The notes under the pieces are model-generated. The model was not told the DNA's origin and made no database searches. It saw only the letters and a program-made list of their open reading frames with translations. The position numbers and the translations under genes were made by a program. A stretch of DNA of 64,000 nt from Pandoraea pnomenusa (GTDB taxonomy: Bacteria; Pseudomonadota; Gammaproteobacteria; Burkholderiales; Burkholderiaceae): the NCBI RefSeq assembly GCF_000767615.3, contig NZ_CP009553.3, forward strand, positions 2,108,001 to 2,172,000, written 5' to 3'. Positions 38,520 to 48,726 of the stretch are shown one piece after another. Every line of letters begins with the position of its first letter. Positions within the stretch are counted from its first letter, which is position 1.

Positions 38520-39155
38520 ATGCATTATCCACACCCGATCATTGCCCGCGAGGGCTGGCCCTTTCTGGGTGTCGCCGTTGGCATCGCGCTCGTGGTGCAT
38601 TTCATGTCCGGGGTGTTGTGGGCCGCGCCGTTCTGGGTGATCGCCCTGTTCGTCCTGCAGTTCTTCCGTGATCCGCCGCGCGAGGTGCCGCAGCAGTCGG
38701 GGGCCGTGCTCTCGCCGGCCGACGGCCGGGTCGTGGCGATCGAAACCACACAGGACACCTACGCAGGTCGTGAAGCGCTGAAGATCAGCGTATTCATGAA
38801 CGTCTTCAACGTGCACTCGAATCGTGCTCCGGTTGACGGCACGGTGACCAAGGTGGAATATTTCCCCGGGCGTTTCCTCAATGCCGATCTCGACAAGGCA
38901 TCGCTCGAGAACGAACGCAACGCCCTGGTGATCGACGTGGGTGGCCAGATCGTCACGAGCGTTCAGGTGGCCGGACTCATCGCCCGCCGCATTCTTTGCT
39001 ACGTCAAGGCAGGCGATACGCTCGCGCGCGGTCAGCGATACGGTTTCATCCGTTTCGGTTCACGCGTCGACGTATACCTGCCGCTGGGGTCGCGCCCGCG
39101 CGTGGCCATCGGCGACAAGGTGTCGGCCACCTCGACGATCCTCGCCGAACTGTAA
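38520..39155 (+). CDS. psd: Phosphatidylserine decarboxylase proenzyme
   Basis: The 211-residue short form of the enzyme converts phosphatidylserine to phosphatidylethanolamine at the membrane. It cleaves itself at the serine of [13 protein letters not shown] (S181), making the pyruvoyl cofactor. Other family marks are the N-terminal hydrophobic pair, LSPADGRVV and [16 protein letters not shown] 38520 gives this family N-terminus; the open frame from 38322 overlaps the terminator region. It is followed 19 bp later by pssA, which supplies its substrate. Confidence 0.95.
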   Translation: MHYPHPIIAREGWPFLGVAVGIALVVHFMSGVLWAAPFWVIALFVLQFFRDPPREVPQQSGAVLSPADGRVVAIETTQDTYAGREALKISVFMNVFNVHSNRAPVDGTVTKVEYFPGRFLNADLDKASLENERNALVIDVGGQIVTSVQVAGLIARRILCYVKAGDTLARGQRYGFIRFGSRVDVYLPLGSRPRVAIGDKVSATSTILAEL

Positions 39156-39174
39156 GCCCGTCACGGAGGTACTG

Positions 39175-40050
39175 ATGCCGGAAAACCATCGCGGCCGCTT
39201 GCGCAACAACGTAAGGCACCTCTCGCCGTTCGGCCGCAACAAGCCATCTTCTGAGCCATTGATGAACGAAGACCAAGACCCGCATCTGGAGGACGAACTT
39301 CCGGTGCGCCCGCGCAATCGCGGCATCTATCTGCTGCCGAATGCCTTTACCACGGCAGCCCTGTTCTGCGGCTTCTTCGCGATCGTTCAGGCGATGAACG
39401 ACCGCTTCGAGCAGGCCGCGATCGCGATCTTTTTCGCGATGGTGCTCGATGGCATGGACGGACGTGTCGCCCGCATGACCAACACGCAGAGCGCCTTCGG
39501 CGAGCAATACGACTCGCTCTCCGACATGACCTCTTTCGGCGTGGCGCCGGCGTTGGTGATGTACGAGTGGATCCTGCACGAGATCGGCAAGTGGGGCTGG
39601 CTCGCCGCGTTCGTCTACGTGGCGGGCGCGGCGCTGCGGCTCGCGCGCTTCAATACGAATATCGGCGTGGTCGACAAGCGCTTCTTCCAGGGGCTGGCCA
39701 GCCCGGCGGCGGCGGCGCTGGTGGCGGGCTTCGTCTGGATCACGATCGACAACAAGTTGCCCGTGAACGTTTTCTGGATGCCCTGGGTCGCCTTTGGCCT
39801 CACGATCTACGCCGGCATGTCGATGGTCTCGAATGCACCGTTCTACAGCGGCAAGGCGCTCGACGTGCGCCAGCGCGTGTCGTTCGGCGTGGTGCTGCTC
39901 TTCATGGTCGGCTTCATTCTGGTGTCGTCCGATCCGCCGCTCGTCCTGTTCGGCATGTTCTGCCTGTACAGCATTTCCGGATATGTCCTCTGGGCATTCC
40001 GCTTCCTGAAGGGCCGTCGACAGCGGATCTTCGGCGAAGTCGACGAGTAA
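39175..40050 (+). CDS. pssA: CDP-diacylglycerol-serine O-phosphatidyltransferase
   Basis: A 291-residue membrane enzyme (class II) that makes phosphatidylserine from CDP-diacylglycerol and serine. The CDP-alcohol phosphotransferase motif is DGMDGRVARMTNTQSAFGEQYDSLSD. About eight spans follow a polar N-terminal 50 residues. GGAGG seven bases before ATG 39175 is a good ribosome site; an in-frame ATG at 39262 could serve too. It is adjacent to psd, so the two steps to phosphatidylethanolamine are linked. Confidence 0.95.
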   Translation: MPENHRGRLRNNVRHLSPFGRNKPSSEPLMNEDQDPHLEDELPVRPRNRGIYLLPNAFTTAALFCGFFAIVQAMNDRFEQAAIAIFFAMVLDGMDGRVARMTNTQSAFGEQYDSLSDMTSFGVAPALVMYEWILHEIGKWGWLAAFVYVAGAALRLARFNTNIGVVDKRFFQGLASPAAAALVAGFVWITIDNKLPVNVFWMPWVAFGLTIYAGMSMVSNAPFYSGKALDVRQRVSFGVVLLFMVGFILVSSDPPLVLFGMFCLYSISGYVLWAFRFLKGRRQRIFGEVDE

Positions 40051-40061
40051 CGGCATCAGTG

Positions 40062-40087
40062 CAAGGGGCGTCTGCGTACGCCCCTTG
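40062..40087 (+). terminator. Strong hairpin without a T-run after pssA
   Basis: CAAGGGGCGT and ACGCCCCTTG form a 10-bp perfect stem with a 6-base loop, eleven bases after the pssA stop codon. There is no U-tract, so it may stabilise the 3' end rather than terminate by itself. Confidence 0.55.
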
Positions 40088-40252
40088 TCACCTGCGCCTG
40101 TCAATGTTGTCAGGCGACCCCGCAGGCAGATGTTGTAGTCTTGAGGCGGGTAAGTCGCAGCATCCCCCCGTGGCCCGGACACGCCGTGGCGACTCTGGCC
40201 GAACCGGCGCCGTTTCCGCAGTTTCGCAGTTCGACGTAAGCAAGGAGCAATC

Positions 40253-40738
40253 ATGGGCATTCTGGACTTCGTGAAGGAAGCAGGTCAGGCACTCCTGGGC
40301 AGCAAGGCGGAAGCCGCCGAGCCGCCCGCCCCGGGCCCCGACGCAGATGAGGCGAATCGGAAAGCGGCCGATGCCATTCAGAACTACATCAACACGCAAA
40401 ACCTGAACATCACCGGGCTGACCGTGACGTTCGACGGCGCGACTCGCACGGTGTCGGTATTCGGCGTGGCCGCGGATCAGGCCACGAGGGAAAAGGCATT
40501 GCTTTGCGCGGGCAATGTGAAGGGCGTGGAGAAGGTCGATGACAAGATGTCGGTCTCGACGGCCGAACCCGAGTCGCGCTATTACACGGTCGCCTCGGGC
40601 GACACGCTATCGGCGATCTCGAAGGCGCAGTACGGCGACGCGAACAAGTACAACGTGATCTTCGAGGCGAACAAGCCCATGCTGAGCAGCCCGGACAAGA
40701 TCTACCCCGGGCAGAAGCTGCGCATTCCGCCGCTCTGA
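40253..40738 (+). CDS. lysM: BON-LysM protein (Kbp/YgaU family)
   Basis: A 161-residue cytoplasm-type protein: an acidic Ala-rich N-terminus, a BON domain (about 35-100, NLNITGLTVTFDGATRTVSVFG), then a LysM domain (about 110-160, YYTVASGDTLSAISKAQYG...IYPGQKLRIP). In E. coli the homologue Kbp (YgaU) binds K+ and is induced by osmotic stress. No signal peptide is present. It is separately transcribed from pssA, with a possible terminator on either side. Confidence 0.92.
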   Translation: MGILDFVKEAGQALLGSKAEAAEPPAPGPDADEANRKAADAIQNYINTQNLNITGLTVTFDGATRTVSVFGVAADQATREKALLCAGNVKGVEKVDDKMSVSTAEPESRYYTVASGDTLSAISKAQYGDANKYNVIFEANKPMLSSPDKIYPGQKLRIPPL

Positions 40739-40761
40739 TCCCGCGACATTGCGCCAGTCGC

Positions 40762-40792
40762 CCGCCCGGCCCGGTGTCGGGCGGTTTCGTTT
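40762..40792 (+). terminator. Likely terminator of the BON-LysM gene
   Basis: CCGCCCG (40762-40768) and CGGGCGG (40778-40784) pair perfectly over a 9-base loop, followed by TTTCGTTT. The rest of the 417-bp gap to leuA (to 41155) contains no gene I can support and presumably the leuA promoter. Confidence 0.65.
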
Positions 40793-41155
40793 CATGTGAC
40801 CTCGCGCGCCCGTCGATATTGGGCTGGCGGCCCGTGCCCGCGTTGCGAAAACACCCGATTGGGACTATATTGGCGCTCATGATTTGAGGCGTCATCCCGG
40901 CTTCGGGCCTTCCTCTCGCACCGCCAATGCCATGCCGTATTTCCGCCTTCGGGCCGGCCATGCCTGCGCGCGTCGCGCGCTGATCCCCTCCCGGTAGTTG
41001 CCTGCGCATTCGACGATTGCGCCGATGTTGCCGCGATGTCACGTGGCGCGCGGACGGCGGTCGTCAGGGGCGGGGCGATCGCGGGCCCGCGGATGCGCCG
41101 ACCTCCCGACATTCAAAACAATCCGAACCTTACGAGATCCCCACAGGAGAGAGTC

Positions 41156-42700
41156 ATGGCCGACAAGCTGATCATTTTCGATACGACCTTGCGCGACGGC
41201 GAACAGTCGCCGGGCGCGTCGATGACGCGCGATGAAAAGATCCGCATCGCCCGTCAACTGGAGCGTCTGCGGGTCGACGTTATCGAAGCGGGTTTCGCGG
41301 CCAGCTCGAACGGCGACTTCGAGGCCATCCGGGCCATCGCCGGCATCGTGAAGGACAGCACGGTGTGCTCGCTCGCACGCGCCAACGACCGCGATATCGC
41401 GCGCGCCGCCGAAGCGCTGAAGGGTGCGAATTCCTCGCGAATCCACACCTTTATCGCCACATCGCCGCTGCACATGGAGAAGAAGCTGCGCATGAGCCCG
41501 GAGCAGGTGCTCGAGCAGGCGAAGCTCGCGGTGCGTTATGCGCGTCAATTCACCGACAATATCGAGTTCTCGCCGGAAGACGGCAGCCGCTCCGATCTGG
41601 ACTTCCTGTGCCGCGTGCTCGAAGCCGTGATCAGCGAGGGAGCGACGACCATCAACGTGGCCGACACGGTCGGCTATGGCGTGCCTGAACTCTACGGCCA
41701 ACTGGTGCGAACGCTGCGCGAGCGCGTGCCGAACTCGGACAAGGCGGTGTGGTCGGTGCATTGCCACAACGACCTCGGCATGGCCGTGGCGAACTCGCTG
41801 GCAGGCGTGAAACTGGGCGGCGCGCGCCAGATCGAGTGCACGATCAACGGGCTGGGCGAGCGTGCGGGCAACACGTCGCTCGAGGAAGTCGTGATGGCGC
41901 TCAAGACCCGCAAGGATTACTTCGGTCTGGAGTTGGGCATCGACACCACGCAGATCGTGCCGGCATCGAAGCTCGTCTCGCAAATCACGGGGTTCAATGT
42001 GCAGCCGAACAAGGCGGTGGTGGGCGCCAACGCGTTCGCGCACGCCTCCGGCATCCACCAGGACGGCGTGCTCAAGGCGCGCGACACCTACGAGATCATG
42101 CGCGCGGAAGACGTGGGCTGGACCGCCAACAAGATCGTGCTGGGCAAGCTCTCGGGCCGTAACGCGTTCAAGCAGCGGCTGCAGGAGCTGGGCATCGAGA
42201 TGGAGTCGGAGCAGGACGTGAACGCCGCGTTCACCCGTTTCAAGGAATTGGCCGACCAGAAGGCCGAGATTTTCGACGAGGACATTCTGGCCATCGTGTC
42301 GAACGAAGCGCAGGCCGAAGGCAACGAGCACTTCTACCTCGTGTCGATGGCCCAGCACTCCGAAACGGGCGAGCGTCCGAGCGCGCGCGTGGTGTTTACC
42401 GCGCAAGGCAAGGAGCTCGTCGGCGAGGCCGAGGGCAACGGACCCGTCGACGCGGTGCTCAATGCCATCGAATCCCAGGTGCAAAGCGGCGCCGAGCAAT
42501 TGCTGTACTCGGTCAATGCCATCACGACCGGCACGCAGTCGCAGGGCGAAGTGACGGTGCGGCTGTCGAAGTCGGGCCGGATCGTGAACGGCGTGGGCAC
42601 CGACCCGGACATCGTCGCGGCGTCGGCCAAGGCCTATCTGTCGGCGCTCAACAAGCTCTATTCCAAGGCCGAGAAGCTCAACCCGCAACTCACGCCGTAA
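41156..42700 (+). CDS. leuA: 2-isopropylmalate synthase
   Basis: The 514-residue enzyme condenses acetyl-CoA with 2-oxoisovalerate, the first committed step to leucine. The catalytic TIM-barrel starts [17 protein letters not shown] and has the metal motif [14 protein letters not shown]. The C-terminal LeuA regulatory domain (about 390-510) binds leucine. CAGGAGAGAG before ATG 41156 fixes the start; the open frame runs back to 41036. Its substrate comes from the ilv pathway encoded upstream. Confidence 0.96.
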   Translation: MADKLIIFDTTLRDGEQSPGASMTRDEKIRIARQLERLRVDVIEAGFAASSNGDFEAIRAIAGIVKDSTVCSLARANDRDIARAAEALKGANSSRIHTFIATSPLHMEKKLRMSPEQVLEQAKLAVRYARQFTDNIEFSPEDGSRSDLDFLCRVLEAVISEGATTINVADTVGYGVPELYGQLVRTLRERVPNSDKAVWSVHCHNDLGMAVANSLAGVKLGGARQIECTINGLGERAGNTSLEEVVMALKTRKDYFGLELGIDTTQIVPASKLVSQITGFNVQPNKAVVGANAFAHASGIHQDGVLKARDTYEIMRAEDVGWTANKIVLGKLSGRNAFKQRLQELGIEMESEQDVNAAFTRFKELADQKAEIFDEDILAIVSNEAQAEGNEHFYLVSMAQHSETGERPSARVVFTAQGKELVGEAEGNGPVDAVLNAIESQVQSGAEQLLYSVNAITTGTQSQGEVTVRLSKSGRIVNGVGTDPDIVAASAKAYLSALNKLYSKAEKLNPQLTP

Positions 42701-42781
42701 TGTCCGGGGCCGCCTGTACGCCGCGATCGGCCTCAGTCGGAGCAGTAGATGCAGTCGCGGTGTCGTGAATGCCGACGTGGG

Positions 42782-42820
42782 AAAAACGCCCGCATCCCGG
42801 AGTCCGGGATGCGGGCGTTT
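42782..42820. terminator. Bidirectional terminator between leuA and the lipoprotein gene
   Basis: A 17-bp perfect stem (AAACGCCCGCATCCCGG with CCGGGATGCGGGCGTTT) has a 3-base loop, with A-rich and T-rich ends. It lies between the leuA stop and the stop of the minus-strand lipoprotein gene, so it can end both transcripts. Confidence 0.9.
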
Positions 42821-42861
42821 CGCATTGGGCGGCGCAGGGTGGGCGCAGCCGCCCGTGAGTG

Positions 42862-43461
42862 TCAGAACAGCGTGTTGTCGCGCCGCTCGTGCAGTGGGTC
42901 GGGGCTCACCTGCATGGTCCTGAGCACGCCTTCAGGGTCGAAGTAGAAGTTCATCATCGAGAACCAGGCACCGTCCTGCTTGTAGCGATATGTCCAGACG
43001 TCACGATGCATGCGCGCAAACGCGCTGGTCTCGACCGGCTCGCCGTAGTGATGGAGCACGTCGGTTTTCGTCCATTTGTCGACCAGGGCCTTGTTGAATT
43101 CTTCCGTGGAGAGCACCTGGGCGGTGCTCAGCAGGCGACCCTGGGCGTCGAAGTCGGCGGCAATCGTTTCCTCCCCGAAAGGCTTGGTCGGATACAGCCA
43201 GCGGGTCACGCCCGGTGTCAGCGGATAGACTTCCGGCGGTTTGCCGAGTCGTGCCTGCACGTCGGCCTGTGACATGTTGGGCGTGAGTTGCTGCCAGGTC
43301 GGCGTGATGCACGCGGTGAGCGACGCCGCGAGGGCGCCCGTCGCCAGCCAGCGCGCCACCATGGCGGTCGCGGCGTAGCGCGCGAGGTGGGCGGTGCGAG
43401 AGCGGCGCGGCAACGCGATCGCTTCGGCGACGTTCGCAGGTGCCCGGAGAGGATGCGTCAT
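42862..43461 (-). CDS. BamE/SmpA-like outer-membrane lipoprotein
   Basis: A 199-residue lipoprotein. The lipobox LTAC puts the lipidated cysteine at residue 51. After it, ITPTWQQLTPNMSQADVQARLGKPPEVYPL is like the BamE/OmlA domain (SmpA_OmlA). The 50-residue N-terminus is long for a signal peptide, so a start at ATG 43362 (M34, giving MVARWLATGALAAS) is possible. Its function could be outer-membrane assembly or envelope stability. It is convergent with leuA. Confidence 0.8.
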   Translation of the reverse strand: MTHPLRAPANVAEAIALPRRSRTAHLARYAATAMVARWLATGALAASLTACITPTWQQLTPNMSQADVQARLGKPPEVYPLTPGVTRWLYPTKPFGEETIAADFDAQGRLLSTAQVLSTEEFNKALVDKWTKTDVLHHYGEPVETSAFARMHRDVWTYRYKQDGAWFSMMNFYFDPEGVLRTMQVSPDPLHERRDNTLF

Positions 43462-43679
43462 GGGTGGCCTCGCATGATGGGGGAGGTTCGTGGGAAGCGG
43501 ATTGCCGACGCGCCTCGCCCCGGGGTGCCGAGCGCTTTCGGGGCGCGGGCACGAGGGCTTGGGGCGTTGGCGCGCCATGCCGATAGCATACCGCCGCCCG
43601 GGTCGTCGCGGGGCGCGTCGGCTTGCCGCGTGGGGAGTGGGGCGTTATGATGCGCGCCGAGAGAGTTACTGGGGTCTCG

Positions 43680-44954
43680 ATGAAAGTTCAAGTCTTGCTG
43701 GCGCGCTCGTGCGCGATGCTGTGCGCCGTCGGTCTGCTGGCGGTGTCCGGCCTGGCACAGGCCGCGCCGCCGATCCGCTTCGCGCTGATCGAGGGCATGA
43801 GCGGCCCGTTCGGCAATGCCGGCGCCATGGTCGAGCGGAACCTGCGCTTCGCCATCGACCGCGTGAATGCGCGCGGCGGCGTGAAACTGCGCGACGGCGC
43901 CCATCCGCTCGAATTGACGGTCTTCGACAGCAAGGGCGGCGTGGAGGACAGTCTGGTGCAACTCAAGGCGGCGGGCGACCTCGGCATCCCGTTCGTGTTG
44001 CAAGGCAACAGCTCGGCCGTGGCTTCCGCGCTGATCGACGCCATCAACAAGCGCAACGCCCGCGAACCCGGACAGCGCATGCTGTTCTTCAACTATTCGG
44101 CGGTCGATACCGCGCTGACCAACGAACAGTGCAGCTTCTGGCACTTCGCGTTCGATGCCAACGCCGCCATGCGCATGCAGGCGCTGACCGAGGCCATCAA
44201 GGAAGACGCCGGCATTCAGAAGGTGTACCTGCTCAATCAGGACTACAGCTTTGGCCGGCAGGTTGCGGGGCTGGCGCGCGAGATGATCGGCGCGAAGCGG
44301 CCGGACGTGCAGATCGTCGGTGAGCAGTTCAGCCCGGTCGGTCGCGTGAAGGACTTTACGCCCTACCTCGCGCGCATCCGCGCGGCCGGAGCCGACACGG
44401 TGGTCACGGGAAGCTGGGGCAACGACCTGACACTGCTGGTCAAGGCCGCGCGCGAGCAGGGCATGGAGCTCAAGTTCTACACGTTCTACGGCAACGCGCT
44501 TGGCGCCCCGGGGGCGCTGGGTGACGCGGGCGTGGGGCGGGTATATGCGGTCGCCGAGTGGCATCCGAACGTGGGAGGCGAAGCGTCCGATGCGTTCTAC
44601 AAGGCCTTCCGTGCCCGATATCCCGACGCGCGCGACGATTACGCACTGCTTCGCATGAGCGTGATGATCGACATGATCTCCGCGGCGCTGGAGCAGGCGG
44701 GCACGATCGACGTGACGACGGTGGCGCGTGCGCTGGAGAATCGCCGGATTCGCGAGGCGCCCGCCGACGCCTGGATGCGCGCAAACGATCATCAGATGAT
44801 CGAGCCGCTGTACGTATCGGTGATGCGCCGCGCCGGCGAACCGGGGGTGAAATTCGACAACGAGGGTTCCGGCTACGGATTCAAGACCGTCATGGAACTG
44901 CCCGCGAGCAAGGTCGCGTTGCCGAGCACGTGTCGGATGGCGCGCCAGCGCTGA
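43680..44954 (+). CDS. Branched-chain amino acid-type ABC substrate-binding protein
   Basis: A 424-residue periplasmic protein with a signal peptide ending AQA (cleavage near residue 28). It has the family I receptor pattern: IRFALIEGMSGPFGNAG near the N-terminus, then LELTVFDSKGG, VYLLNQDYSFGRQ and the distal DDYALLRMSVMID. It resembles LivK-like binding proteins for branched-chain amino acids or related amides. No permease or ATPase gene is close. ATG 43680 matches the export signal; the longer frame to 43623 is a poor start. Confidence 0.85.
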   Translation: MKVQVLLARSCAMLCAVGLLAVSGLAQAAPPIRFALIEGMSGPFGNAGAMVERNLRFAIDRVNARGGVKLRDGAHPLELTVFDSKGGVEDSLVQLKAAGDLGIPFVLQGNSSAVASALIDAINKRNAREPGQRMLFFNYSAVDTALTNEQCSFWHFAFDANAAMRMQALTEAIKEDAGIQKVYLLNQDYSFGRQVAGLAREMIGAKRPDVQIVGEQFSPVGRVKDFTPYLARIRAAGADTVVTGSWGNDLTLLVKAAREQGMELKFYTFYGNALGAPGALGDAGVGRVYAVAEWHPNVGGEASDAFYKAFRARYPDARDDYALLRMSVMIDMISAALEQAGTIDVTTVARALENRRIREAPADAWMRANDHQMIEPLYVSVMRRAGEPGVKFDNEGSGYGFKTVMELPASKVALPSTCRMARQR

Positions 44955-45114
44955 CGGGCAGTAAACGTCGATTTGTCGCAATTTTCGGAGTAATTCGGCG
45001 AATTTGACTCGATTGTTCCGGATGTTTGGCGAATCTTGGCGCGCCGGCAGGCCTGCCGGCCCCGCCGGTCAAGGCAAAGCGCGGAAAAATGTGGCGTCGC
45101 GACGTCGACTCCCG

Positions 45115-45120
45115 TATAAT
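45115..45120 (+). promoter_or_regulatory. Candidate -10 box for rpsO
   Basis: TATAAT lies about 105 bp before the rpsO start, in the sense direction. The -35 region is poor (TGGCGT at 17 bp). An untranslated leader of about 95 nt would remain, long enough for the S15 autoregulatory site known in other bacteria, which I cannot verify here. Confidence 0.45.
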
Positions 45121-45223
45121 CGCGCACTTGCAGTTTTGTTTATGTGCGACCTCGTTGCACATGTTTTTGTAAGTTCACGGCACGGCCATTCTTCCGTGAC
45201 CGCGTGTATTCAAAGGAAAGACA

Positions 45224-45493
45224 ATGTCGAACGCAGATATCAAGAAGTCGGACGTCGTGGCGCAATTCGCCCGCACCGCCAATGACACCGGCTCCCCCGA
45301 AGTTCAGGTTGCGCTGCTCACCACGCGCATCAACGAACTGACCCCGCACTTCAAGGCCCACATGAAGGATCACCACAGCCGCCGCGGTCTGCTGCGCATG
45401 GTGAGCCGTCGCCGTAAGCTGCTCGACTACCTCAAGGGCAAGGATGCGGACCGCTACCGCGCCCTGATCGAGAAGCTGGGCCTGCGTAAGTAA
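45224..45493 (+). CDS. rpsO: 30S ribosomal protein S15
   Basis: The 89-residue S15 binds 16S rRNA early in assembly of the small subunit. Its core [31 protein letters not shown]...[11 protein letters not shown] is fully conserved. GGAAAG precedes ATG 45224. It is followed by a terminator and then pnp, the usual neighbour. Confidence 0.98.
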   Translation: MSNADIKKSDVVAQFARTANDTGSPEVQVALLTTRINELTPHFKAHMKDHHSRRGLLRMVSRRRKLLDYLKGKDADRYRALIEKLGLRK

Positions 45494-45513
45494 GCGATTG
45501 CGATTACGACGAG

Positions 45514-45552
45514 ATGCCTGTATCAGCGTGCTGATGCAGGCATTTTGTTTTT
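45514..45552 (+). terminator. Terminator between rpsO and pnp
   Basis: ATGCCTGTATCAGC and GCTGATGCAGGCAT form a 14-bp stem (one G-U) with a 2-base centre, followed by TTTTGTTTTT. Partial read-through would let pnp be co-expressed. The remainder of the 309-bp gap has no gene. Confidence 0.88.
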
Positions 45553-45802
45553 GGGCGGTGCCGGATTCGACGCGAACGACGCGTCTTTCGGACGATCAAC
45601 CTGGCGAAGTGCCGGGTTCCCGGTTTACGGGGCCTCGTCGGCAAGCAGGGCTTGTGTCATTCCAGGGTCGCATCAGACATGCACGGCAGTCGGCCGAGCA
45701 ACGCTGGAATGGCATAACACTCCCCCCTGTGAGGCGTCGGGATCACCCCGGCAGCGATATCGCGCCGCTGCTGCATTCGCGCGATTCGATATAGGAGTGC
45801 AA

Positions 45803-47953
45803 ATGTTCAATAAAGTCGTGAAGTCTTTCCAATGGGGACAGAACACGGTTCGCATGGAGACCGGTGAGATTGCTCGCCAGGCCTCGGGCGCCGTGCTCGT
45901 CGACATGGACGATACCGTCGTGCTCGCCACGGTCGTTGGCGCCAAGAATGCCAAGCCGGGTCAGGATTTCTTCCCGCTGACGGTCGACTACCTGGAAAAG
46001 ACTTACGCCGCCGGCAAGATCCCGGGTGGCTTCTTCAAGCGTGAAGGCCGTCCGTCGGAAAACGAAACGCTGACGTCGCGCCTGATCGACCGTCCGATCC
46101 GCCCGCTGTTCCCGGAAGGCTTCTACAACGAAGTTCAGGTCGTGGTGCAGGTCGTCTCGCTGAACCCGGAAGTGCCGGCCGACATTCCGGCCCTGATCGG
46201 CGCATCGGCCGCACTGGCCATCTCGGGTCTGCCGTTCAACGGCCCGGTCGGTGCCGCGCGCGTGGCGTATGTCGACAGCCAGTACGTGCTCAACCCGTCG
46301 CGTGACCAGATCGCCAAGTCGAAGCTCGATCTGGTCGTCGCCGGTACGGAGCAAGCCGTGCTGATGGTGGAGTCGGAAGCGCAGGAACTGCCGGAAGACG
46401 TGATGCTGGGCGCCGTGGTGTTCGGTCACGAGCAAATGCAAACGGCCATCAACGCCATTCACGACCTCGTGCGCGATGGCGGCAAGGCCGAGTGGGATTG
46501 GGCCCCGGCCGCCAAGAACGAAGCCCTGATCGCCCAGGTGGCCGCGCTGGCAGAAGGCCCGCTGCGCGCCGCTTACCAAACCCGTGAAAAGCAGGCCCGC
46601 ACGCAACAGCTGCGCGCCGTGACCAGCGACGTCATCGCCAAGCTGGGCGAAGCCGCGAGCGCCAAGGGCGAAGCGGCGCCGGACGACATCGACGTGGGCA
46701 ACATCCTGTTCGATCTGGAATCGAAGATCGTGCGCAGCCAGATCCTCGCGGGCGAGCCGCGTATCGACGGTCGCGACACGCGCACCGTGCGTCCGATCAC
46801 GATTCGCACCGGCGTGCTGCCGCGTGCGCACGGCTCGGCCCTGTTCACGCGTGGCGAAACGCAGGCGCTCGTGGTGGCCACGCTGGGCACCAAGAGCGAC
46901 GAGCAGATTATCGACGCGCTGCATGGCGAATATCGTGATCGCTTCATGCTGCACTACAACTTCCCGCCGTTCTCGACGGGCGAGACCGGACGTGTGGGTT
47001 CGCCCAAGCGTCGTGAAATCGGTCACGGCCGTCTGGCCAAGCGCGCGCTCGTGGCTTGCCTGCCGAGCGCCGACGATTTCGGTTATACCGTGCGCGTCGT
47101 GTCGGAGATCACCGAGTCGAACGGCTCGTCGTCGATGGCTTCGGTTTGCGGCGGCAGCCTCGCCATGATGGATGCCGGTGTGCCGATGACCTCGCCGGTC
47201 GCCGGTATTGCCATGGGCCTGATCCTCGAGGGCAACAAGTTCGCCGTGCTCACCGATATTCTCGGCGACGAAGATCACCTGGGCGACATGGACTTCAAGG
47301 TGGCCGGCACGTCGAATGGCGTGACCGCGCTGCAGATGGACATCAAGATCCAGGGCATCACGAAGGAAATCATGCAGGTCGCGCTGGCGCAAGCCAAGGA
47401 AGGCCGCCTGCACATCCTCGCCAAGATGACCGAAGCGCAGTCGGGCGTGCGTACGGAGCTGTCGGAATTCGCGCCGCGCATGGTCACGATCAAGATCAAC
47501 CCCGAGAAGATCCGCGATGTGATCGGCAAGGGTGGTTCGGTGATCCGCGCGCTGACGGAAGAGACGGGTACCAGCATCGACATTTCGGACGACGGCGTGG
47601 TCACCATTGCCAGCCCGAGCGCGGAAGGGATCGCGGAAGCGAAGCGTCGCATCGAGTTGATCACCGTGGAAGTCGAAGTGGGTCAGGTGTACGACGGTAC
47701 CGTGCTCAAGCTGCTCGAGTTCGGTGCGATCGTGTCGGTCCTGCCGGGCAAGGACGGTCTGCTGCACATCTCCGAAATCGCCAACGAGCGTATCAAGGAC
47801 ATCAACGAGTACCTCAAGGAAGGCCAGTCGGTGCGCGTGAAGGTGATCCAGCAGGACGACAAGGGTCGTCTGCGTCTGTCGCACAAGGCGCTCACGGAAG
47901 AGGAAAAGCAGGGTGGTCCGGCGCTGGTCAAGCGCGAAGGCGACGCCCAGTAA
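45803..47953 (+). CDS. pnp: Polynucleotide phosphorylase
   Basis: The 716-residue exoribonuclease degrades RNA by phosphorolysis and joins the degradosome. Two RNase PH-like domains (first from residue 1, second from about 315 with [14 protein letters not shown] and [11 protein letters not shown]) flank a helical linker. A KH domain ([12 protein letters not shown]) and an S1 domain ([18 protein letters not shown]) follow. ATAGGAG eight bases before ATG 45803 confirms the start; the frame extends upstream. A strong terminator follows. Confidence 0.97.
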   Translation: MFNKVVKSFQWGQNTVRMETGEIARQASGAVLVDMDDTVVLATVVGAKNAKPGQDFFPLTVDYLEKTYAAGKIPGGFFKREGRPSENETLTSRLIDRPIRPLFPEGFYNEVQVVVQVVSLNPEVPADIPALIGASAALAISGLPFNGPVGAARVAYVDSQYVLNPSRDQIAKSKLDLVVAGTEQAVLMVESEAQELPEDVMLGAVVFGHEQMQTAINAIHDLVRDGGKAEWDWAPAAKNEALIAQVAALAEGPLRAAYQTREKQARTQQLRAVTSDVIAKLGEAASAKGEAAPDDIDVGNILFDLESKIVRSQILAGEPRIDGRDTRTVRPITIRTGVLPRAHGSALFTRGETQALVVATLGTKSDEQIIDALHGEYRDRFMLHYNFPPFSTGETGRVGSPKRREIGHGRLAKRALVACLPSADDFGYTVRVVSEITESNGSSSMASVCGGSLAMMDAGVPMTSPVAGIAMGLILEGNKFAVLTDILGDEDHLGDMDFKVAGTSNGVTALQMDIKIQGITKEIMQVALAQAKEGRLHILAKMTEAQSGVRTELSEFAPRMVTIKINPEKIRDVIGKGGSVIRALTEETGTSIDISDDGVVTIASPSAEGIAEAKRRIELITVEVEVGQVYDGTVLKLLEFGAIVSVLPGKDGLLHISEIANERIKDINEYLKEGQSVRVKVIQQDDKGRLRLSHKALTEEEKQGGPALVKREGDAQ

Positions 47954-48011
47954 TTCCGGTTGTCGGCAGGTCACGAGGCGGCGCGCCAACGCGCGTCGCC
48001 TTGTAAGGAAG

Positions 48012-48041
48012 ACGGCGGCTCTCGCGAGCCGCCGTTTTTTT
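48012..48041 (+). terminator. Terminator of pnp
   Basis: ACGGCGGCTC and GAGCCGCCGT form a 10-bp perfect stem with loop TCGC, followed by seven T residues. Confidence 0.93.
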
Positions 48042-48092
48042 CATTTTTCGCACGGATTCGCAAAATAATGCGGAAAAAATGCGGGTGAGGTA

Positions 48093-48121
48093 TTTACAGG
48101 AAAAGGGATTGTCATTAGAAT
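48093..48121 (+). promoter_or_regulatory. Sigma-70-type promoter of tRNA-Ala
   Basis: TTTACA, 17 bp, TAGAAT. The -10 box ends 17 bp before the first tRNA base. Confidence 0.75.
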
Positions 48122-48138
48122 CTCATTTCTCTGTTCGG

Positions 48139-48214
<76 letters not shown>

Positions 48215-48295
48215 CGGATTCGGAAGCTTGATATTCAAGCGCATCGAAACAGCAAGATTCTTGCAAAAACGATGCGAAAAACTTGAAAATAAAGC

Positions 48296-48324
48296 TTCAC
48301 AAGCGAAGAAATGTTGTTTAGAAT
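48296..48324 (+). promoter_or_regulatory. Sigma-70-type promoter of tRNA-Glu
   Basis: TTCACA, 17 bp, TAGAAT, 53 bp before the tRNA. The same -10 hexamer precedes tRNA-Ala. Confidence 0.7.
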
Positions 48325-48377
48325 AGCGTTCTTCGCGAAATGCAGTAAAGCGAAACAGACAAAGTTTTGACGATTTT

Positions 48378-48453
48378 GTCCCCTTCGTCTAGAGGCCTAG
48401 GACATCACCCTTTCACGGTGAGTACAGGGGTTCGAATCCCCTAGGGGACGCCA
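48378..48453 (+). tRNA. tRNA-Glu (anticodon TTC)
   Basis: A 76-nt tRNA with encoded CCA. Acceptor arm GTCCCCT/AGGGGAC, anticodon loop CTTTCAC with TTC, T-arm GGGGTTCGAATCCCC. It reads GAA and GAG. Confidence 0.97.
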
Positions 48454-48513
48454 GAATTGGTGCCGGTAGCGAGTCGGTATCAGTTTGAAAATGCCAGCAG
48501 TTTGTGGCGTAAA

Positions 48514-48541
48514 GCCCGCTGAAAGTCAGGCGGGTTTTTTT
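48514..48541 (+). terminator. Terminator after tRNA-Glu
   Basis: CCCGCTGA and TCAGGCGGG pair with one bulged G, followed by seven T residues, 61 bp after the tRNA-Glu end. A terminator here means the tRNA-Asp genes depend on read-through or their own promoter. Confidence 0.75.
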
Positions 48542-48550
48542 GTCGGTTTT

Positions 48551-48627
48551 GGAGCGGTAGTTCAGTTGGTTAGAATACCGGCCTGTCACGCCGGGGGTCG
48601 CGGGTTCGAGCCCCGTCCGCTCCGCCA
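48551..48627 (+). tRNA. tRNA-Asp (anticodon GTC), copy 1
   Basis: A 77-nt tRNA with encoded CCA. Acceptor GGAGCGG/CCGCTCC, anticodon loop CTGTCAC with GTC, T-arm GCGGGTTCGAGCCCCGT. It is identical to the second copy 99 bp downstream. Confidence 0.97.
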
Positions 48628-48726
48628 AAACCTTCGAAGTTCGGTGATTTGCGCGTGAAAATGCTGCAATGCCGAGCGAAAAGCAGGAAAGCAAAGCGAT
48701 TGACCTCGTGATGCTGTAGCAAGTTT

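Noticed and set aside
45743..47989. 748-codon minus-strand open frame opposite pnp
   Set aside because: It is antisense to polynucleotide phosphorylase, with no start signal and only biased composition.
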